A stretch of DNA of 64,000 bases from Rebecca billardiae RCC1528 (Eukaryota > Haptophyta), in contig OZ251238.1 of the NCBI GenBank assembly GCA_965240325.2, forward strand, positions 806,001 to 870,000, in the 5' to 3' direction. Shown in pieces: positions 32,932 to 46,628 of the stretch; position 1 is the stretch's first letter, and each line of letters begins with the position of its first letter. The notes beneath the pieces were generated by a model. That model was not told where the DNA came from, ran no database searches, and saw nothing but the letters and a program-made list of their open reading frames with translations. A program made the position numbers and the translations under genes.

Positions 32932-35900
32932 ATGTCGTCGAGTCTGTTCCTCTCAACACTCTACTTCGATCCGAACGGCGGCACGAACTCGTACATGCGC
33001 GTGTGCGCTGTTGGCGGCTGCGTTCAGCTCGACGCGATACAGTCGTATAACGTGCCCGCCTCGGGCGCAGGTGCGTATGGTGCATCGAACACGCTGAGGA
33101 ACTCGAGAATCGAGGCGCCCGATTGCACCTACCTTATCGATGCCGCTCGGCCCACGGATCCCGCCGTGATCGAGCTGCGCACCTCCCAAGGCCTGGGCTC
33201 GCTTGACATTGACGCGATGGACGGCGATGACTCCTTCACGATCGAGTACACCCGCGGCTGCACGGGCAACTCGCCGGCCGCGACGCTGTCGATGGGCACG
33301 TTCGACGACACGTTCCAGGGCGGGGCCTTCACCGTGTGCACGCTCACCGACGGCGCGATCCAGGGCGAGCTCACTATCGACGCCATCGAGAATGGGTACG
33401 ACTACTTTGCAGACACGGCGCTCGCGAGCTGCCCGTGGTCCTTCGGCGGCCTCACGCCAAGCTCGCCGCCTTCCGCGCCGCCGCCCGCACCGCCTGCGCC
33501 GCCGCCCTGGCCGCCCGGGCTCCCGCCCCAACCGCCGCTGCCGCCTCGCCCGCCCATCCCCGTGCTGCCGGGCCTCTCGATCACGTCCGGCAGCACGCAC
33601 TCGTGCCTGATCGACCCGACGAGCTCGACGATCAAGTGCTGGGGCGACGGCGGCAACGGCCGGCTCGGCACGGGCGACACGTCCGACCGCGGCGGCCAGC
33701 CGAACGAGATGAGCGACGCGCTGCCGGAGCTCGATCTGGGCGTTGCCGGCGAGGCCCCGCTCGAGGTGTACGCCGGCGACGCGCACACATGCGTCCGCTT
33801 CGAGAGCGGCCGTCTCAAGTGCTTTGGCGCTGGCTCGGGCGGGCGCCTCGGCCTGGGCGACGAGCAGGACCGCGGTGACCAGCCCGGCGAGCTGGGCAAC
33901 GCGCTGCCCTGGGTCGACCTTGGCGACGGCCTGAGCGTGCACACGCTCTCGCTCGGCACGAGTCACGCGTGCGCGCTGCTCGAAAGCGCCCGTCTCAAGT
34001 GCTGGGGCGACAACTCGGAAGGGCAGCTCGGGTACGGCGACACGACGACGCGTGGCGTGCTGTCGTCGCAGATGGGCGACTCACTGCCCTTTGTGGACCT
34101 CGGCGCGGGCGCCAACGTGACGGCCGTGAGCGCGGGCGAGACGACGACATGCGCCGTGCTCAACATTGGCGCGCACTCGGGCGTGCTCAAGTGGTGCGTG
34201 CTCGCGCGCTCCCGCCGCCATCGTGCGCCTCGTCCCTTGGCCCCTTGCCGGCGCGTGACACGCGTGCGCGTGCGACCGCACGCGCGCGGTCTGCATCGGC
34301 CCCGCCTGACGTGACTCTCCCACCGCCGTTGCCCCGCCCCTCGCTTGCCTCCACAGCTGGGGCCGTGGAAGTTCCGGCCAGCTCGGCACGGAGGACGCCA
34401 ACTCGCGCGGCGCCACGCCCGGCTCGATGGGCGACGCTCTCCCGCTGATCGCGCTCGGCACGAACGCCGCCTCGATCGAGTCTGTCGCCGCGGGCGCAAA
34501 CCGTGCGTGCGCGCGCCGTGCTCCTCGCCCAGCCGCGCGCCGCGCGCACGAGCACACGCGCAGCGCGCTGAGGGACCGCTGCTCAGCGCATGGCGTGGCC
34601 CCGCTCGCCACGCACGCCGCGCGCAGACACGTGCGTGCTGCTCGACGTGGATGGCAACGGGCTGGGCGGCGACGTGGTGTGCTTCGGCTCTGGCGAGGAC
34701 GGACGACTCGGCACGGAAGACAACCGCACGCGCGGAGACGCGCCGGGCACCATGGGCGACGCCCTCGGCGCCATCAGCCTCGGCGCCAACTACGACGCCA
34801 AGTCGATCTCCGCCTCTGCGCGTGGCTCGTGCGCTGTGGTCACGGGCGGCTTCCTCAAATGTGCGGCGCGCAGCGCGCGCCCGCGTGCGCGCCCTTGCGC
34901 AAGGAGTCGTGCGCCCCGCGCCGCCTCGCGCCGCGCCACACATGCGGCTCACCGCTTCGCAACCTGACGCCGTGCGCGCGCAGGCTGGGGCAGCGGCTCG
35001 AACGGAAGGCTCGGGCAGGGGGACACCCTCTCGCGGGGAGACCGGTCGGGGACCATGGGCGACGCGCTGCCGCCGGTCAACCTGGGCACCGACTATGAGG
35101 ATGACTATGAGCCCGACACCCCGCGCGAGACGGATCCGGACGGCCCGGACTGCGATGCCATCTTGGAGGAGCGCGCGCGGGGCAAGGCGCTCGGGCACGA
35201 CAACAACAACAGCATCGGGCAGGGCCGGCGCAGGCTCAAGTTCGTGTACCGCGACGACTACCATCCGGTCAAGGGCTCGAAGCGCGCGCTGGCCTCCTCG
35301 TTCGGGCGTGATCACAATTGCGTGTACTCGGCGAGCGGAGTCCGATGTGCGCGCACGACTCGCGTCTTCATCGCGCGGCCGTGAGCGCGCTGCCCCTGCC
35401 TCGTGTCCGCCTTGCAACTCACTCCACTTGCCGCGCGACCCCGCCGCGCGCGCAGGCTTTGGCGATGGATCGAAAGGGCAGACGGGCCAAGGCGACCGTG
35501 AAGCGCGCGGCGACAAGGTGTGCGACATGGGCGACTACCTCGGCGATGTGGCGGTGGCATCCAGCCCGCCACCAGCGCCGCCGCCTCTCCCGCCACCCAG
35601 CCCGCCACCGCCGAGCCCGCCACCGCCGCCCGCACCGCCTTCGCCGCCGCCCTGGCCGCCCGCGCTCCCGCCCCAACCGCCGCTGCCGCCTCGCCCGCCC
35701 ATCCCCGTGCTGCCGGGCCTCTCGATCACGTCCGGCAGCACGCACTCGTGCCTGATCGACCCGACGAGCTCGACGATCAAGTGCTGGGGCGACGGCGGCA
35801 ACGGCCGGCTCGGCACGGGCGACACGTCCGACCGCGGCGGCCAGCCGAACGAGATGAGCGACGCGCTGCCGGAGCTCGATCTGGGCGTTGCCGACGAGGC

Positions 35901-38900
35901 CCCGCTCGAGGTGTACGCCGGCGACGCGCACACATGCGTCCGCTTCGAGAGCGGCCGTCTCAAGTGCTTTGGCGCTGGCTCGGGCGGGCGCCTCGGCCTG
36001 GGCGACGAGCAGGACCGCGGTGACCAGTCCGGCGAGCTGGGCAACGCGCTGCCTTGGGTCGACCTTGGCGACGGCCTGAGCGTGCACACGCTCTCGCTCG
36101 GCACGAGTCACGCGTGCGCGCTGCTCGAAAGCGCCCGTCTCAAGTGCTGGGGCGACAACTCGGAAGGGCAGCTCGGGTACGGCGACACGACGACGCGCGG
36201 CGTGCTGTCGTCGCAGATGGGCGACTCACTGCCCTTTGTGGACCTCGGCGCGGGCGCCAACGTGACGGCCGTGAGCGCGGGCGAGACGACGACATGCGCC
36301 GTGCTCAACATTGGCGCGCACTCGGGCGTGCTCAAGTGGTGCGTGCTCGCGCGCTCCCGCCGCCATCGTGCGCCTCGTCCCTTGGCCCCTTTCCGGCGCG
36401 TGCACGCGTGCGCGTGCGACCGCACGCGCGCGGTCTGCATCGGCCCCGCCTGACGTGACTCTCCCACCGCCGTTGCCCCGCCCCTCGCTTGCCTCCACAG
36501 CTGGGGCCGCGGAAGTTCCGGCCAGCTCGGCACGGAGGACGCCAACTCGCGCGGCGCCACGCCCGGCTCGATGGGCGACGCTCTCCCGCTGATCGCGCTC
36601 GGCACGAACGCCGCCTCGATCGAGTCTGTCGCCGCGGGCGCAAACCGTGCGTGCGCGCGCCGTGCTCCTCGCCCAGCCGCGCGCCGCGCGCACGAGCACA
36701 CGCGCAGCGCGCTGACGGACCGCTGCTCGGCGCATGGCGTGGCCCCGCTCGCCACGCACGCCGCGCGCAGACACGTGCGTGCTGCTCGACGCGGATGGCA
36801 ACGGGCTGGGCGGCGACGTGGTGTGCTTCGGCTCTGGCGAGGACGGACGACTCGGCACGGAAGACAACCGCACGCGCGGAGACGCGCCGGGCACCATGGG
36901 CGACGCCCTCGGCGCCATCAGCCTCGGCGCCAACTACGACGCCAAGTCGATCGCCGCCTCTGCGCGTGGCTCGTGCGCTGTGGTCACGGGCGGCTTCCTC
37001 AAATGTGCGGCGCGCAGCGCGCGCCCGCGTGCGCGCCCTTGCGCAAGGAGTCGTGCGCCCCGCGCCGCCTCGCGCCGCGCCGCACGTGCGGCTCACCGCT
37101 TCGCAACCCGACGCCGTGCGCGCGCAGGCTGGGGCAGCGGCTCGAACGGAAGGCTCGGGCAAGGGGACACCCTCTCGCGGGGAGACCGGTCGGGGACCAT
37201 GGGTGACGCGCTGCCGCCGGTCAACCTGGGCACCGACTATGAGGATGACTATGAGCCCGACACTCCGCGCGTGACAGATCCGGACGGCCCGGACTGCGAT
37301 GCCATCTTGGAGGAGCGCGCGCGGGGCAAGGCGCTCGGGCACGACAACAACAACAGCATCGGGCAGGGCCGGCGCAGGCTCAAGTTCGTGTACCGCGACG
37401 ACTACCATCCGATCAAGGGCTCGAAGCGCGCGCTGGCCTCCTCGTTCGGGCGTGATCACAATTGCGTGTACTCGGCGAGCGGAGTCCGATGTGCGCGCAC
37501 GACTCGCGTCTTCATCGCGCGGCCGTGAGCGCGCTGCCCCTGCCTCGTGTCCGCCTTGCAACTCACTCCACTTGCCGCGCGACCCCGCCGCGCGCGCAGG
37601 CTTTGGCGATGGATCGAAAGGGCAGACGGGCCAAGGCGACCGTGAAGCGCGCGGCGACAAGGTGTGCGACATGGGCGACTACCTCGGCGATGTGGCGGTG
37701 GCATCCAGTCCGCCACCAGCGCCGCCGCCTCTCCCGCCACCCAGCCCGCCACCGCCGAGCCCGCCGCCGCCGCCCACACCGCCGCCCGCACCGCCTTCGC
37801 CGCCGCCCTGGCCGCCCGCGCTCCCGCCCCAACCGCCGCTGCCGCCTCGCCCGCCCATCCCCGTGCTGCCGGGCCTCTCGATCACGTCCGGCAGCACGCA
37901 CTCGTGCCTGATCGACCCGACGAGCTCGGTGATCAAGTGCTGGGGCGACGGCGGCAACGGCCGGCTCGGCACGGGCGACACGTCCGACCGCGGCGGCCAG
38001 CCGAACGAGATGAGCGACGCGCTGCCGGAGCTCGATCTGGGCGTTGCCGGCGAGGCCCCGCTCGAGGTGTACGCCGGCGACGCGCACACATGCGTCCGCT
38101 TCGAGAGCGGCCGTCTCAAGTGCTTTGGCGCTGGCTCGGGCGGGCGCCTCGGCCTGGGCGACGAGCAGGACCGCGGTGACCAGCCCGGCGAGCTGGGCAA
38201 CGCGCTGCCCTGGGTCGACCTTGGCGACGGCCTGAGCGTGCACACGCTCTCGCTCGGCACGAGTCACGCGTGCGCGCTGCTCGAAAGCGCCCGTCTCAAG
38301 TGCTGGGGCGACAACTCGGACGGGCAGCTCGGGTACGGCGACACGACGACGCGCGGCGTGCTGTCGTCGCAGATGGGCGACTCACTGCCCTTTGTGGACC
38401 TCGGCGCGGGCGCCAACGTGACGGCCGTGAGCGCGGGCGAGACGACGACATGCGCCGTGCTCAACATTGGCGCGCACTCGGGCGTGCTCAAGTGGTGCGT
38501 GCTCGCGCGCTCCCGCCGCCATCGTGCGCCTCGTCCTTCCGGCGCGTGACACGCGTGCGCGTGCGACCGCACGCGCGCGGTCTGCATCGGCCGCGCCTGA
38601 CGTGACTCTCCCACCGCCGTTGCCCCGCCCCTCGCTTGCCTCCACAGCTGGGGCCGCGGAAGTTCCGGCCAGCTCGGCACGGAGGACGCCAACTCGCGCG
38701 GCGCCACGCCCGGCTCGATGGGCGACGCTCTCCCGCTGATCGCGCTCGGCACGAACGCCGCCTCGATCGAGTCTGTCGCCGCGGGCGCAAACCGTGCGTG
38801 CGCGCGCCGTGCTCCTCGCCCAGCCGCGCGCCGCGCGCACGAGCACACGCGCAGCGCGCTGAGGGACCGCTGCTCGGCGCATGGCGTGGCCCCGCTCACC

Positions 38901-41900
38901 ACGCACGCCGCGCGCAGACACGTGCGTGCTGCTCGACGCGGATGGCAACGGGCTGGGCGGCGACGTGGTGTGCTTCGGCTCTGGCGAGGACGGACGACTC
39001 GGCACGGAAGACAACCGCACGCGCGGAGACGCGCCGGGCACCATGGGCGACGCCCTCGGCGCCATCAGCCTCGGCGCCAACTACGACGCCAAGTCGATCG
39101 CCGCCTCTGCGCGTGGCTCGTGCGCTGTGGTCACGGGCGGCTTCCTCAAATGTGCGGCGCGCAGCGCGCGCCCGCGTGCGCGCCCTTGCGCAAGGAGTCG
39201 TGCGCCCCGCGCCGCCTCGCGCCGCGCCGCACGTGCGGCTCACCGCTTCGCAACCCGACGCCGTGCGCGCGCAGGCTGGGGCAGCGGCTCGAACGGAAGG
39301 CTCGGGCAAGGGGACACCCTCTCGCGGGGAGACCGGTCGGGGACCATGGGTGACGCGCTGCCGCCGGTCAACCTGGGCACCGACTATGAGGATGACTATG
39401 AGCCCGACACTCCGCGCGTGACAGATCCGGACGGCCCGGACTGCGATGCCATCTTGGAGGAGCGCGCGCGGGGCAAGGCGCTCGGGCACGACAACAACAA
39501 CAGCATCGGGCAGGGCCGGCGCAGGCTCAAGTTCGTGTACCGCGACGACTACCATCCGATCGAGGGCTCGAAGCGCGCGCTGGCCTCCTCGTTCGGGCGT
39601 GATCACAATTGCGTGTACTCGGCGAGCGGAGTCCGATGTGCGCGCACGACTCGCACCTTCATCGCGCCGCCGTGCGTGCGCGGCTGCTGCCTCGCGCCCG
39701 CCTTGCAACTCACTCTCGCTTTCCGCGCGACCCCGCCGCGTGCGCAGGCTTTGGCGATGGATCGAAGGGGCAGACGGGCCAAGGCGACCGTGAAGCGCGC
39801 GGCGACAAGGTGTGCGACATGGGCGACTACCTCGGCGATGTGGCGGTGGCATCCAGCCCGCCACCAGCGCCGCCGCCTCTCCCGCCACCCAGCCCGCCAC
39901 CGCCGAGCCCGCCGCCGAGCCCGCCACCGGGCTCGCCGCCGCCGACGCCGCCTCCGCCTGTACCAACTCCACCGCCAAGCCCGCCACCGAGCCCGCCGCC
40001 GAGCCCGCTGCCGTCGCCGCCGCCTAGCCCGCCGCCAAAGCCGCCGCCGCTGCCGTTGCCGCCGCCCAGCCCGCCGCCGAGCCCGCCGCCGTCACCACCG
40101 CCGAGCCCGCCGCCTGCCCCTCCGCCTTCGCTGCCACCGAGCCCGCCACCCAGCCCGCCGCCGTCCCCACCGCCGCCATCGCCACCGCCTTCGCCGCCGC
40201 CATCGCCGCCGCCGAGCCCGCCACCGCCGAGCCCGCCACCCAGCCCGCCGCCGCCGAGCCCGCCTCCGAGTCCTCCGCCGAGCCCACCGCCGAGCCCACC
40301 ACCGCCGCCCTCGCCACCGCCCTCGCCGCCGCCCTCGCCGCCGCCTTCGCCGCCGCCAAGCCCGCCACCGCCGAGCCCGCCACCCAGCCCGCCGCCGCCG
40401 AGCCCGCCACCCAGCCCGCCGCCGTCACCGCCGCCACCAAGCCCGCCGCCGAGCCCGCCGCCGAGCCCGCCTGCGAGCCCGCCGCCGCCCAGCCCGCCGC
40501 CCAGCCCGCCGCCCAGCCCGCCGCCCAGCCCGCCGCCACCGCCGAGCCCGCCGCCGAGCCCGCCGCCCAGCCCGCCGCCGTCACCACCGCCGAGCCCACC
40601 GCCGCCCAGCTCGCCGCCGTCACCGCCGCCGAGCCCGCCTCCGAGTCCGCCGCCGTCGCCACCGCCGAGCCCGCCGCCGAGTCCTCCTCCAAGCCCGCCG
40701 CCCAGCCCACCGCCGCCGCCCACGCCGCCGCCCTCGCCGCCGCCCTCGCCGCCGCCCTCGCCGCCGCCGAGCCCGCCACCGCCGAGCCCACCACCCAGCC
40801 CGCCGCCGCCGAGCCCGCCTCCGAGTCCTCCGCCGAGCCCACCGCCCAGCCCACCGCCGCCACCCTCGCCACCGCCCTCGCCGCCGCCCTCGCCGCCGCC
40901 CTCGCCGCCGCCGAGCCCGCCACCGCCGAGCCCACCACCCAGCCCGCCGCCGCCGAGCCCGCCTCCGAGTCCTCCACCGAGCCCACCGCCGAGCCCACCG
41001 CCCTCACCGCCGCCGCCCTCGCCCCCGCCGTCGCCGCCGCCGAGCCCGCCGCCGAGCCCGCCACCGAGCCCACCGCCGCCACCGAGCCCGCCGCCGAGCC
41101 CACCGCCCAGCCCGCCGCCCAGCCCGCCGCCGAGCCCGCCGCCGAGCCCACCGCCCAGCCCGCCGCCAAGCCCGCCGCCGAGCCCGCCGCCGAGCCCGCC
41201 GCCGAGCCCACCGCCGTCGCCGCCACCGCCGAGCCCGCCGCCGAGTCCGCCGCCGAGTCCGCCGCCAAGCCCGCCGCCACCCAGCCCGCCTCCGAGTCCG
41301 CCACCCAGCCCCCCGCCGAGCCCACCACCGTCGCCGCCACCGCCCTCGCCGCCGCCATCCCCGCCTCCGAGCCCACCACCGCACCCGTCGCCGCCGGCGC
41401 CGCCGCCGAGCCCGCCGCCGTCGCCGCCGCCAAGCCCGCCGCCGAGCCCGCCGCCGAGCCCGCCGCCGCCGCCCAGCCCGCCGCCCAGCCCGCCGCCCAG
41501 CCCGCCGCCGAGCCCGCCGCCGAGCCCGCCGCCGAGCCCGCCGCCGAGCCCGCCGCCGAGCCCACCGCCATCGCCGCCACCGCCGAGCCCGCCGCCGAGC
41601 CCGCCGCCAAGCCCGCCGCCAAGCCCGCCGCCCAGTCCGCCACCAAGCCCGCCGCCCAGCCCGCCGCCGTCACCACCGCCAAGCCCGCCGCCGCCGAGCC
41701 CGCCGCCGAGCCCACCGCCAAGCCCGCCGCCCAGCCCACCGCCGCCGCCAAGCCCGCCGCCGAGCCCGCCGCCGAACCCGCCGCCGAGCCCGCCGCCGAG
41801 CCCGCCGCCGAGCCCGCCGCCGAGCCCGCCGCCGAGCCCGCCACCGAGCCCGCCGCCGAGCCCGCCGCCGAGCCCGCCGCCGAGCCCACCGCCTTCGCCG

Positions 41901-42594
41901 CCACCGCCGAGCCCACCGCCCAGCCCGCCGCCAAGCCCGCCGCCCAGCCCGCCGCCAAGCCCGCCGCCGCCAAGCCCCCCGCCGTCACCACCGCCGAGCC
42001 CGCCGCCGCCGAGCCCGCCGCCGAGCCCGCCGCCGAGCCCGCCGCCGTCGCCACCGCCAAGCCCGCCGCCGAGCCCGCCGCCGAGCCCGCCGCCGAGCCC
42101 ACCGCCGCCGCCGAGCCCGCCGCCGAGCCCGCCGCCGAGCCCGCCGCCGAGCCCGCCGCCGAGCCCGCCGCCGAGCCCGCCGCCGAGCCCGCCGCCGAGC
42201 CCGCCGCCGAGCCCGCCGCCGAGCCCGCCGCCGAGCCCGCCGCCGAGCCCACCGCCGTCACCGCCACCGCCGAGCCCGCCGCCGAGCCCGCCGCCAAGCC
42301 CGCCACCAAGCCCGCCGCCGAGCCCGCCGCCCAGCCCGCCGCCTTCGCCGCCGCCGTCACCACCGCCGAGCCCACCGCCGCCGAGCCCGCCGCCAAGCCC
42401 GCCACCAAGCCCGCCACCGAGCCCGCCGCCGTCGCCACCGCCGAGCCCGCCGCCGCCGAGCCCGCCGCCGTCGCCGCCGCCAAGCCCACCGCCGTCGCCA
42501 CCGCCGAGCCCGCCGCCGCCGAGCCCACCACCGAGCCCGCCGCCAAGCCCGCCGCCGTCGCCACCGCCGAGCCCGCCGCCCTCGCCGCCACCGA

Positions 42595-42633
<39 letters not shown>

Positions 42634-44652
42634 CGAGCCCGCCGCCGAGCCCGCCGCCGAGCCCGCCGCCGAGCCCGCCGCCGAGCCCGCCGCCGAGCCC
42701 GCCGCCGAGCCCGCCGCCGAGCCCGCCGCCGAGCCCGCCGCCGAGCCCGCCACCGTCGCCTCCGCCGCCGAGCCCGCCGCCGAGCCCGCCGCCAAGCCCG
42801 CCGCCAAGCCCGCCGCCCAGTCCGCCACCGAGCCCGCCGCCCAGCCCGCCGCCGTCACCACCGCCGAGCCCGCCGCCGCCGAGCCCGCCGCCGTCACCGC
42901 CGCCAAGCCCACCGCCGAGCCCGCCGCCGTCACCGCCGCCAAGCCCACCGCCGAGCCCGCCGCCGAGCCCGCCGCCGAGCCCACCGCCCAGCCCGCCGCC
43001 GAGCCCGCCGCCGAGCCCGCCGCCGAGCCCGCCGCCGAGCCCGCCGCCTTCGCCGCCGCCTTCGCCGCCGCCGTCCCCTCCACCGTCGCCGCCGCCGAGC
43101 CCACCGCCATCGCCGCCTCCAAGCCCGCCACCGAGCCCGCCACCCAGCCCGCCGCCCAGCCCGCCGCCGAGCCCGCCGCCCAGCCCGCCGCCGAGCCCGC
43201 CGCCTTCGCCCCCGCCGTCGCCGCCGCCGAGTCCACCGCCGTCGCCACCGCCGAGCCCACCGCCATCGCCGCCTCCCAGCCCGCCGCCGAGCCCGCCGCC
43301 GAGCCCGCCGCCGAGCCCGCCGCCGAGCCCGCCGCCGAGCCCGCCGCCGAGCCCGCCGCCGAGCCCGCCACCCAGCCCGCCACCCAGCCCGCCGCCCAGC
43401 CCGCCGCCGAGCCCGCCGCCCAGCCCGCCGCCGAGCCCGCCGCCGAGCCCGCCGCCGAGCCCGCCGCCGAGCCCACCGCCATCGCCGCCTCCAAGCCCGC
43501 CACCCAGCCCGCCACCCAGCCCGCCGCCCAGCCCGCCGCCGAGCCCGCCGCCCAGCCCGCCGCCGAGCCCGCCGCCGAGCCCGCCGCCGAGCCCACCGCC
43601 ATCGCCGCCGCCAAGCCCGCCACCCAGCCCGCCACCCAGCCCGCCGCCGAGCCCGCCGCCGAGCCCGCCGCCGAGCCCGCCGCCGAGCCCGCCTCCAAGC
43701 CCGCCGCCGAGCCCGCCGCCCAGCCCGCCGCCCAGTCCGCCGCCGAGCCCGCCGCCTTCGCCGCCGCCGTCCCCTCCACCGTCGCCGCCTCCGAGCCCAC
43801 CGCCGTCGCCACCACCCAGTCCCCCGCCGTCGCCGCCACCGAGCCCGCCACCAAGCCCACCTCCCAGCCCGCCGCCGAGCCCGCCGCCATCGCCGCCGCC
43901 CTCACCCCCGCCCAGTCCGCCGCCGAGTCCGCCACCGTCCCCACCTCCGAGCCCACCGCCATCGCCGCCTCCCAGCCCGCCACCCAGCCCGCCGCCCAGC
44001 CCGCCACCCAGCCCACCACCCAGCCCGCCGCCGTCGCCACCGCCCTCGCCGCCGCCCTCGCCGCCGCCATCGCCGCCACCGAGCCCGCCACCCAGCCCGC
44101 CGCCGCCATCGCCGCCGCCATCGCCGCCGCCATCGCCGCCGCCATCGCCGCCGCCCAGCCCGCCACCGAGCCCGCCGCCGTCGCCGCCGCCGTCGCCGCC
44201 TCCGCCGAGCCTGCCGCCGAGCCCGCCGCCGAGCCCACCGCCCTCGCCACCATCACCACCGCCGCCCAGCCCTGGCCCTACTCACCCCTCGCCGCCGCCG
44301 GCGCCGCCAGCGCCGCCGCCGGACATGACCGTGCAGGACTACGTCGAGCTCAAGCTCAACCTGACGGGCCTGGACGTGGGCGTTGTGACGGCGGACCTGC
44401 TCGCCGCGATTGCGGAAGAAGCGGGCGTGGACCCCGCACGCCTCTCGATCGAGCGCATCGAGCCGCTGGGCGATGGCGCGTCGCTGGTCGTGGTCAAGTC
44501 GACGGCCAACCCGGCCGCGGGCGAGACGCTGACCGACCTCTCCTCTCTGTTGAAGGAGGTGTCTGAGCAGCCCCCACCGCAGGCGCCGCTGGACGCGCTG
44601 AGCTCGGAGCTGGGCTACACGCTGATCGATGTGCAGCGGCAAGTGCCGCCAT

Positions 44653-44699
<47 letters not shown>

Positions 44700-46575
44700 C
44701 CCAACCACGGCACCGAGGAGTACCTCGGCCTGCACCTGAACACGACGGCGGGTCAGCTGCCGGCCTCGACCCAGTCCGCGCTGCTGGATGCCATCGCCGC
44801 TGAGCTGGGCGTCGACGCGTCGCGGCTCTCGTTTGAGGAGGTGACCGACCAGGGCGACGGCACCACGAGTGTGGTGATCAAGCTGACGACCGAAGAGTCT
44901 TCCGGCGAGTCGCAGGTGGACCCGACATCTCAACTCACACCCAACAACGGGCCGGGCACCCCGTCGTCACTCGCCGACCTGTCCGCCAAGCTGGGCGTGC
45001 CGGTGGCCGAGCCGCCGTACAACCACGTGCCGCCGTCGCCGCCGCCGGCACCGCCCTCGCCGCCGTCGCCGCCCTCGCCGCCCTCGCCGCCGCCTGACCT
45101 CGGCACCGAGGAGTATGTCGCACTCCGAGCAGCCGTTTCGTACGCCTACCTGCAGGGCCTCACGCCCGAGTCGCTGGCTTCCAGGATCGACGGCCTGCTC
45201 GGCAACCTCGCCCTCGAGCTGGGCATCGACGTGTCGAGGCTCTCGCTCGAGGCGATGCTGGACCAGGGCGACGGCACGACGAGTCTCGTGATCAAGCTCA
45301 CGACCGAAGAGTCTGCCGGCGAGTCGAAGGTGGACCCGACATCTCAACTCACACCCAACAACGGGCCGGGCACACCGTCGTCACTCGCCGATCTCTCGGA
45401 GCGGCTGGGCCTGCCGATGGCCGAGCCGCCGTACAACCACGTGCCGCCCTCGCCGCCGCCCGCACCGCCCTCGCCGCCGCCTGCACCGCCCTCGCCGCCC
45501 TCGCCGCCGTCGCCGCCCTCGCCGCCGCCCGACCACGCCAACGAGGAGTATCTCGCGCTCGAGATCTCGCTCACGCCCGCGCAGCTCGAGGCTACACGGG
45601 AGTCCCTGCTCGGCGCGCTCGCGACCGAGCTGGGCGTCAACGCGTCTCGGCTCTCGTTCGAGTCGGTGGCCGACCAGGGCGACGGCACGACCGAGCTCGT
45701 GATCAAGCTGACGACCGAAGAGTCTTCCGGCGAGTCGAAGGTGGACCCGACATCTCAACTCACACCCAACAACGGGCCGGGCACACCGACATCGCTCGAG
45801 GAGCTCTCGGAGAGGCTCGGCGTGCCGGTTGTGGAATCGCCTTACAACCGCGTGCCGCCGTCTGCGCCGCCGTCACCCTCGTCGCCGCCCAACCTCGAGC
45901 TGTACGACTACGTCGCGGTGATTGTCAACACGACCGAGTTTGCGGTCGACGAGATCGACTTCCTGGCGAAGGTGGCTGAGGCGCTCGATGTGGACGTGGA
46001 GCGGCTCTCGGTGCACGCGCGCGAGTTGACTGAGACTACGACGCGCATCGTGGTCCGCATCCGCAATAATCCGACCGTCGGCGATGCGCCGGTGGATGCA
46101 GTGGAGACGCTCTCACAGGAGACCCCCGCGGTGGTTTCGCCGTTGGAGCGGCTCACCGACACGCTCGGCCTGCCCGTCATCGAGGTGCCCACGGCCTTCG
46201 AGCCGCCCTCGCCGCCGCCATCGCCGCCCTCGCCGCCGCCGGACCTGACGGTGGAGGACTACGTCGAGCTGCGGCTCAACCTCACGACGTGGGAGGCGGC
46301 CGCTGTGGCGGACGAGCTGCTGGCCGCGCTGGCGGAGGCGGCGGGCGTGGACCCGTCGCGCCTCTCGATCGAGCGGATCGAGCCGCTCGGCGAGGACGAC
46401 GCCCTGGTCGCGATCAAATCGACGACCAACCCGGCCGCGGGCGAGACGCTGACCGACCTCACTTCCGTGTTGCAGCAGGTCACACAGCAGCCACCGGCGC
46501 CGGCTCCCTTGGACGCGCTGAGCTCGGATCTGGGTATTGAACTGATGAGCGTGCACAGGCACGTCCCACCTTCTC

Positions 46576-46628
<53 letters not shown>

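Larger units (their letters stand above)
33574..35570 (+). repeat. RCC1-like seven-bladed propeller module 1
   Basis: After splicing, seven blades can be read: HSCLIDP..KCWG, HTCVRFE..KCFG, HACALLE..KCWG, TTCAVLN..KCWG, HTCVLLD..VCFG, GSCAVVT..KCWG and HNCVYSA..RCFG. Each is followed by a GRLGxGD-like turn (GRLGTGD, GQLGYGD, GQTGQGD and others). Blades 4 to 7 are split by introns; blades 1 to 3 are not. An acidic insert (DYEDDYEPDTP to SSFGRD) enlarges blade 6. The number of blades equals that of RCC1 itself. Confidence 0.8.
35719..37714 (+). repeat. RCC1-like seven-bladed propeller module 2
   Basis: This is a near-identical copy of module 1, exons and introns included, offset by 2,145 bp at the first intron. 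Differences are mostly single bases, for example GVADEA for GVAGEA and HPIKGSK for HPVKGSK. The Pro-rich linker before it is longer than that of module 1. Confidence 0.85.
37875..39851 (+). repeat. RCC1-like seven-bladed propeller module 3
   Basis: This is a third copy, offset 2,156 bp from module 2 at the first intron. Its first intron is about 10 bp shorter, and its last intron (39638-39747) is the most diverged of the set. It runs directly into the long SPPP tract instead of another propeller. Confidence 0.85.

Noticed and set aside
34345-39600. Separate RCC1 genes at 34345-36453, 37299-38549 and similar frames
   Set aside because: Each begins or ends inside a GT-AG intron and lacks part of its first or last blade. 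Splicing joins them into one frame.
40024-44259. 1,411-codon minus-strand Ala/Gly/Ser-rich frame and the plus-strand Arg/His-rich frame over the same DNA
   Set aside because: Both are translations of the SPPP codons in other frames. Only the SPPP frame continues into the propeller and the repeat domains through valid splices.
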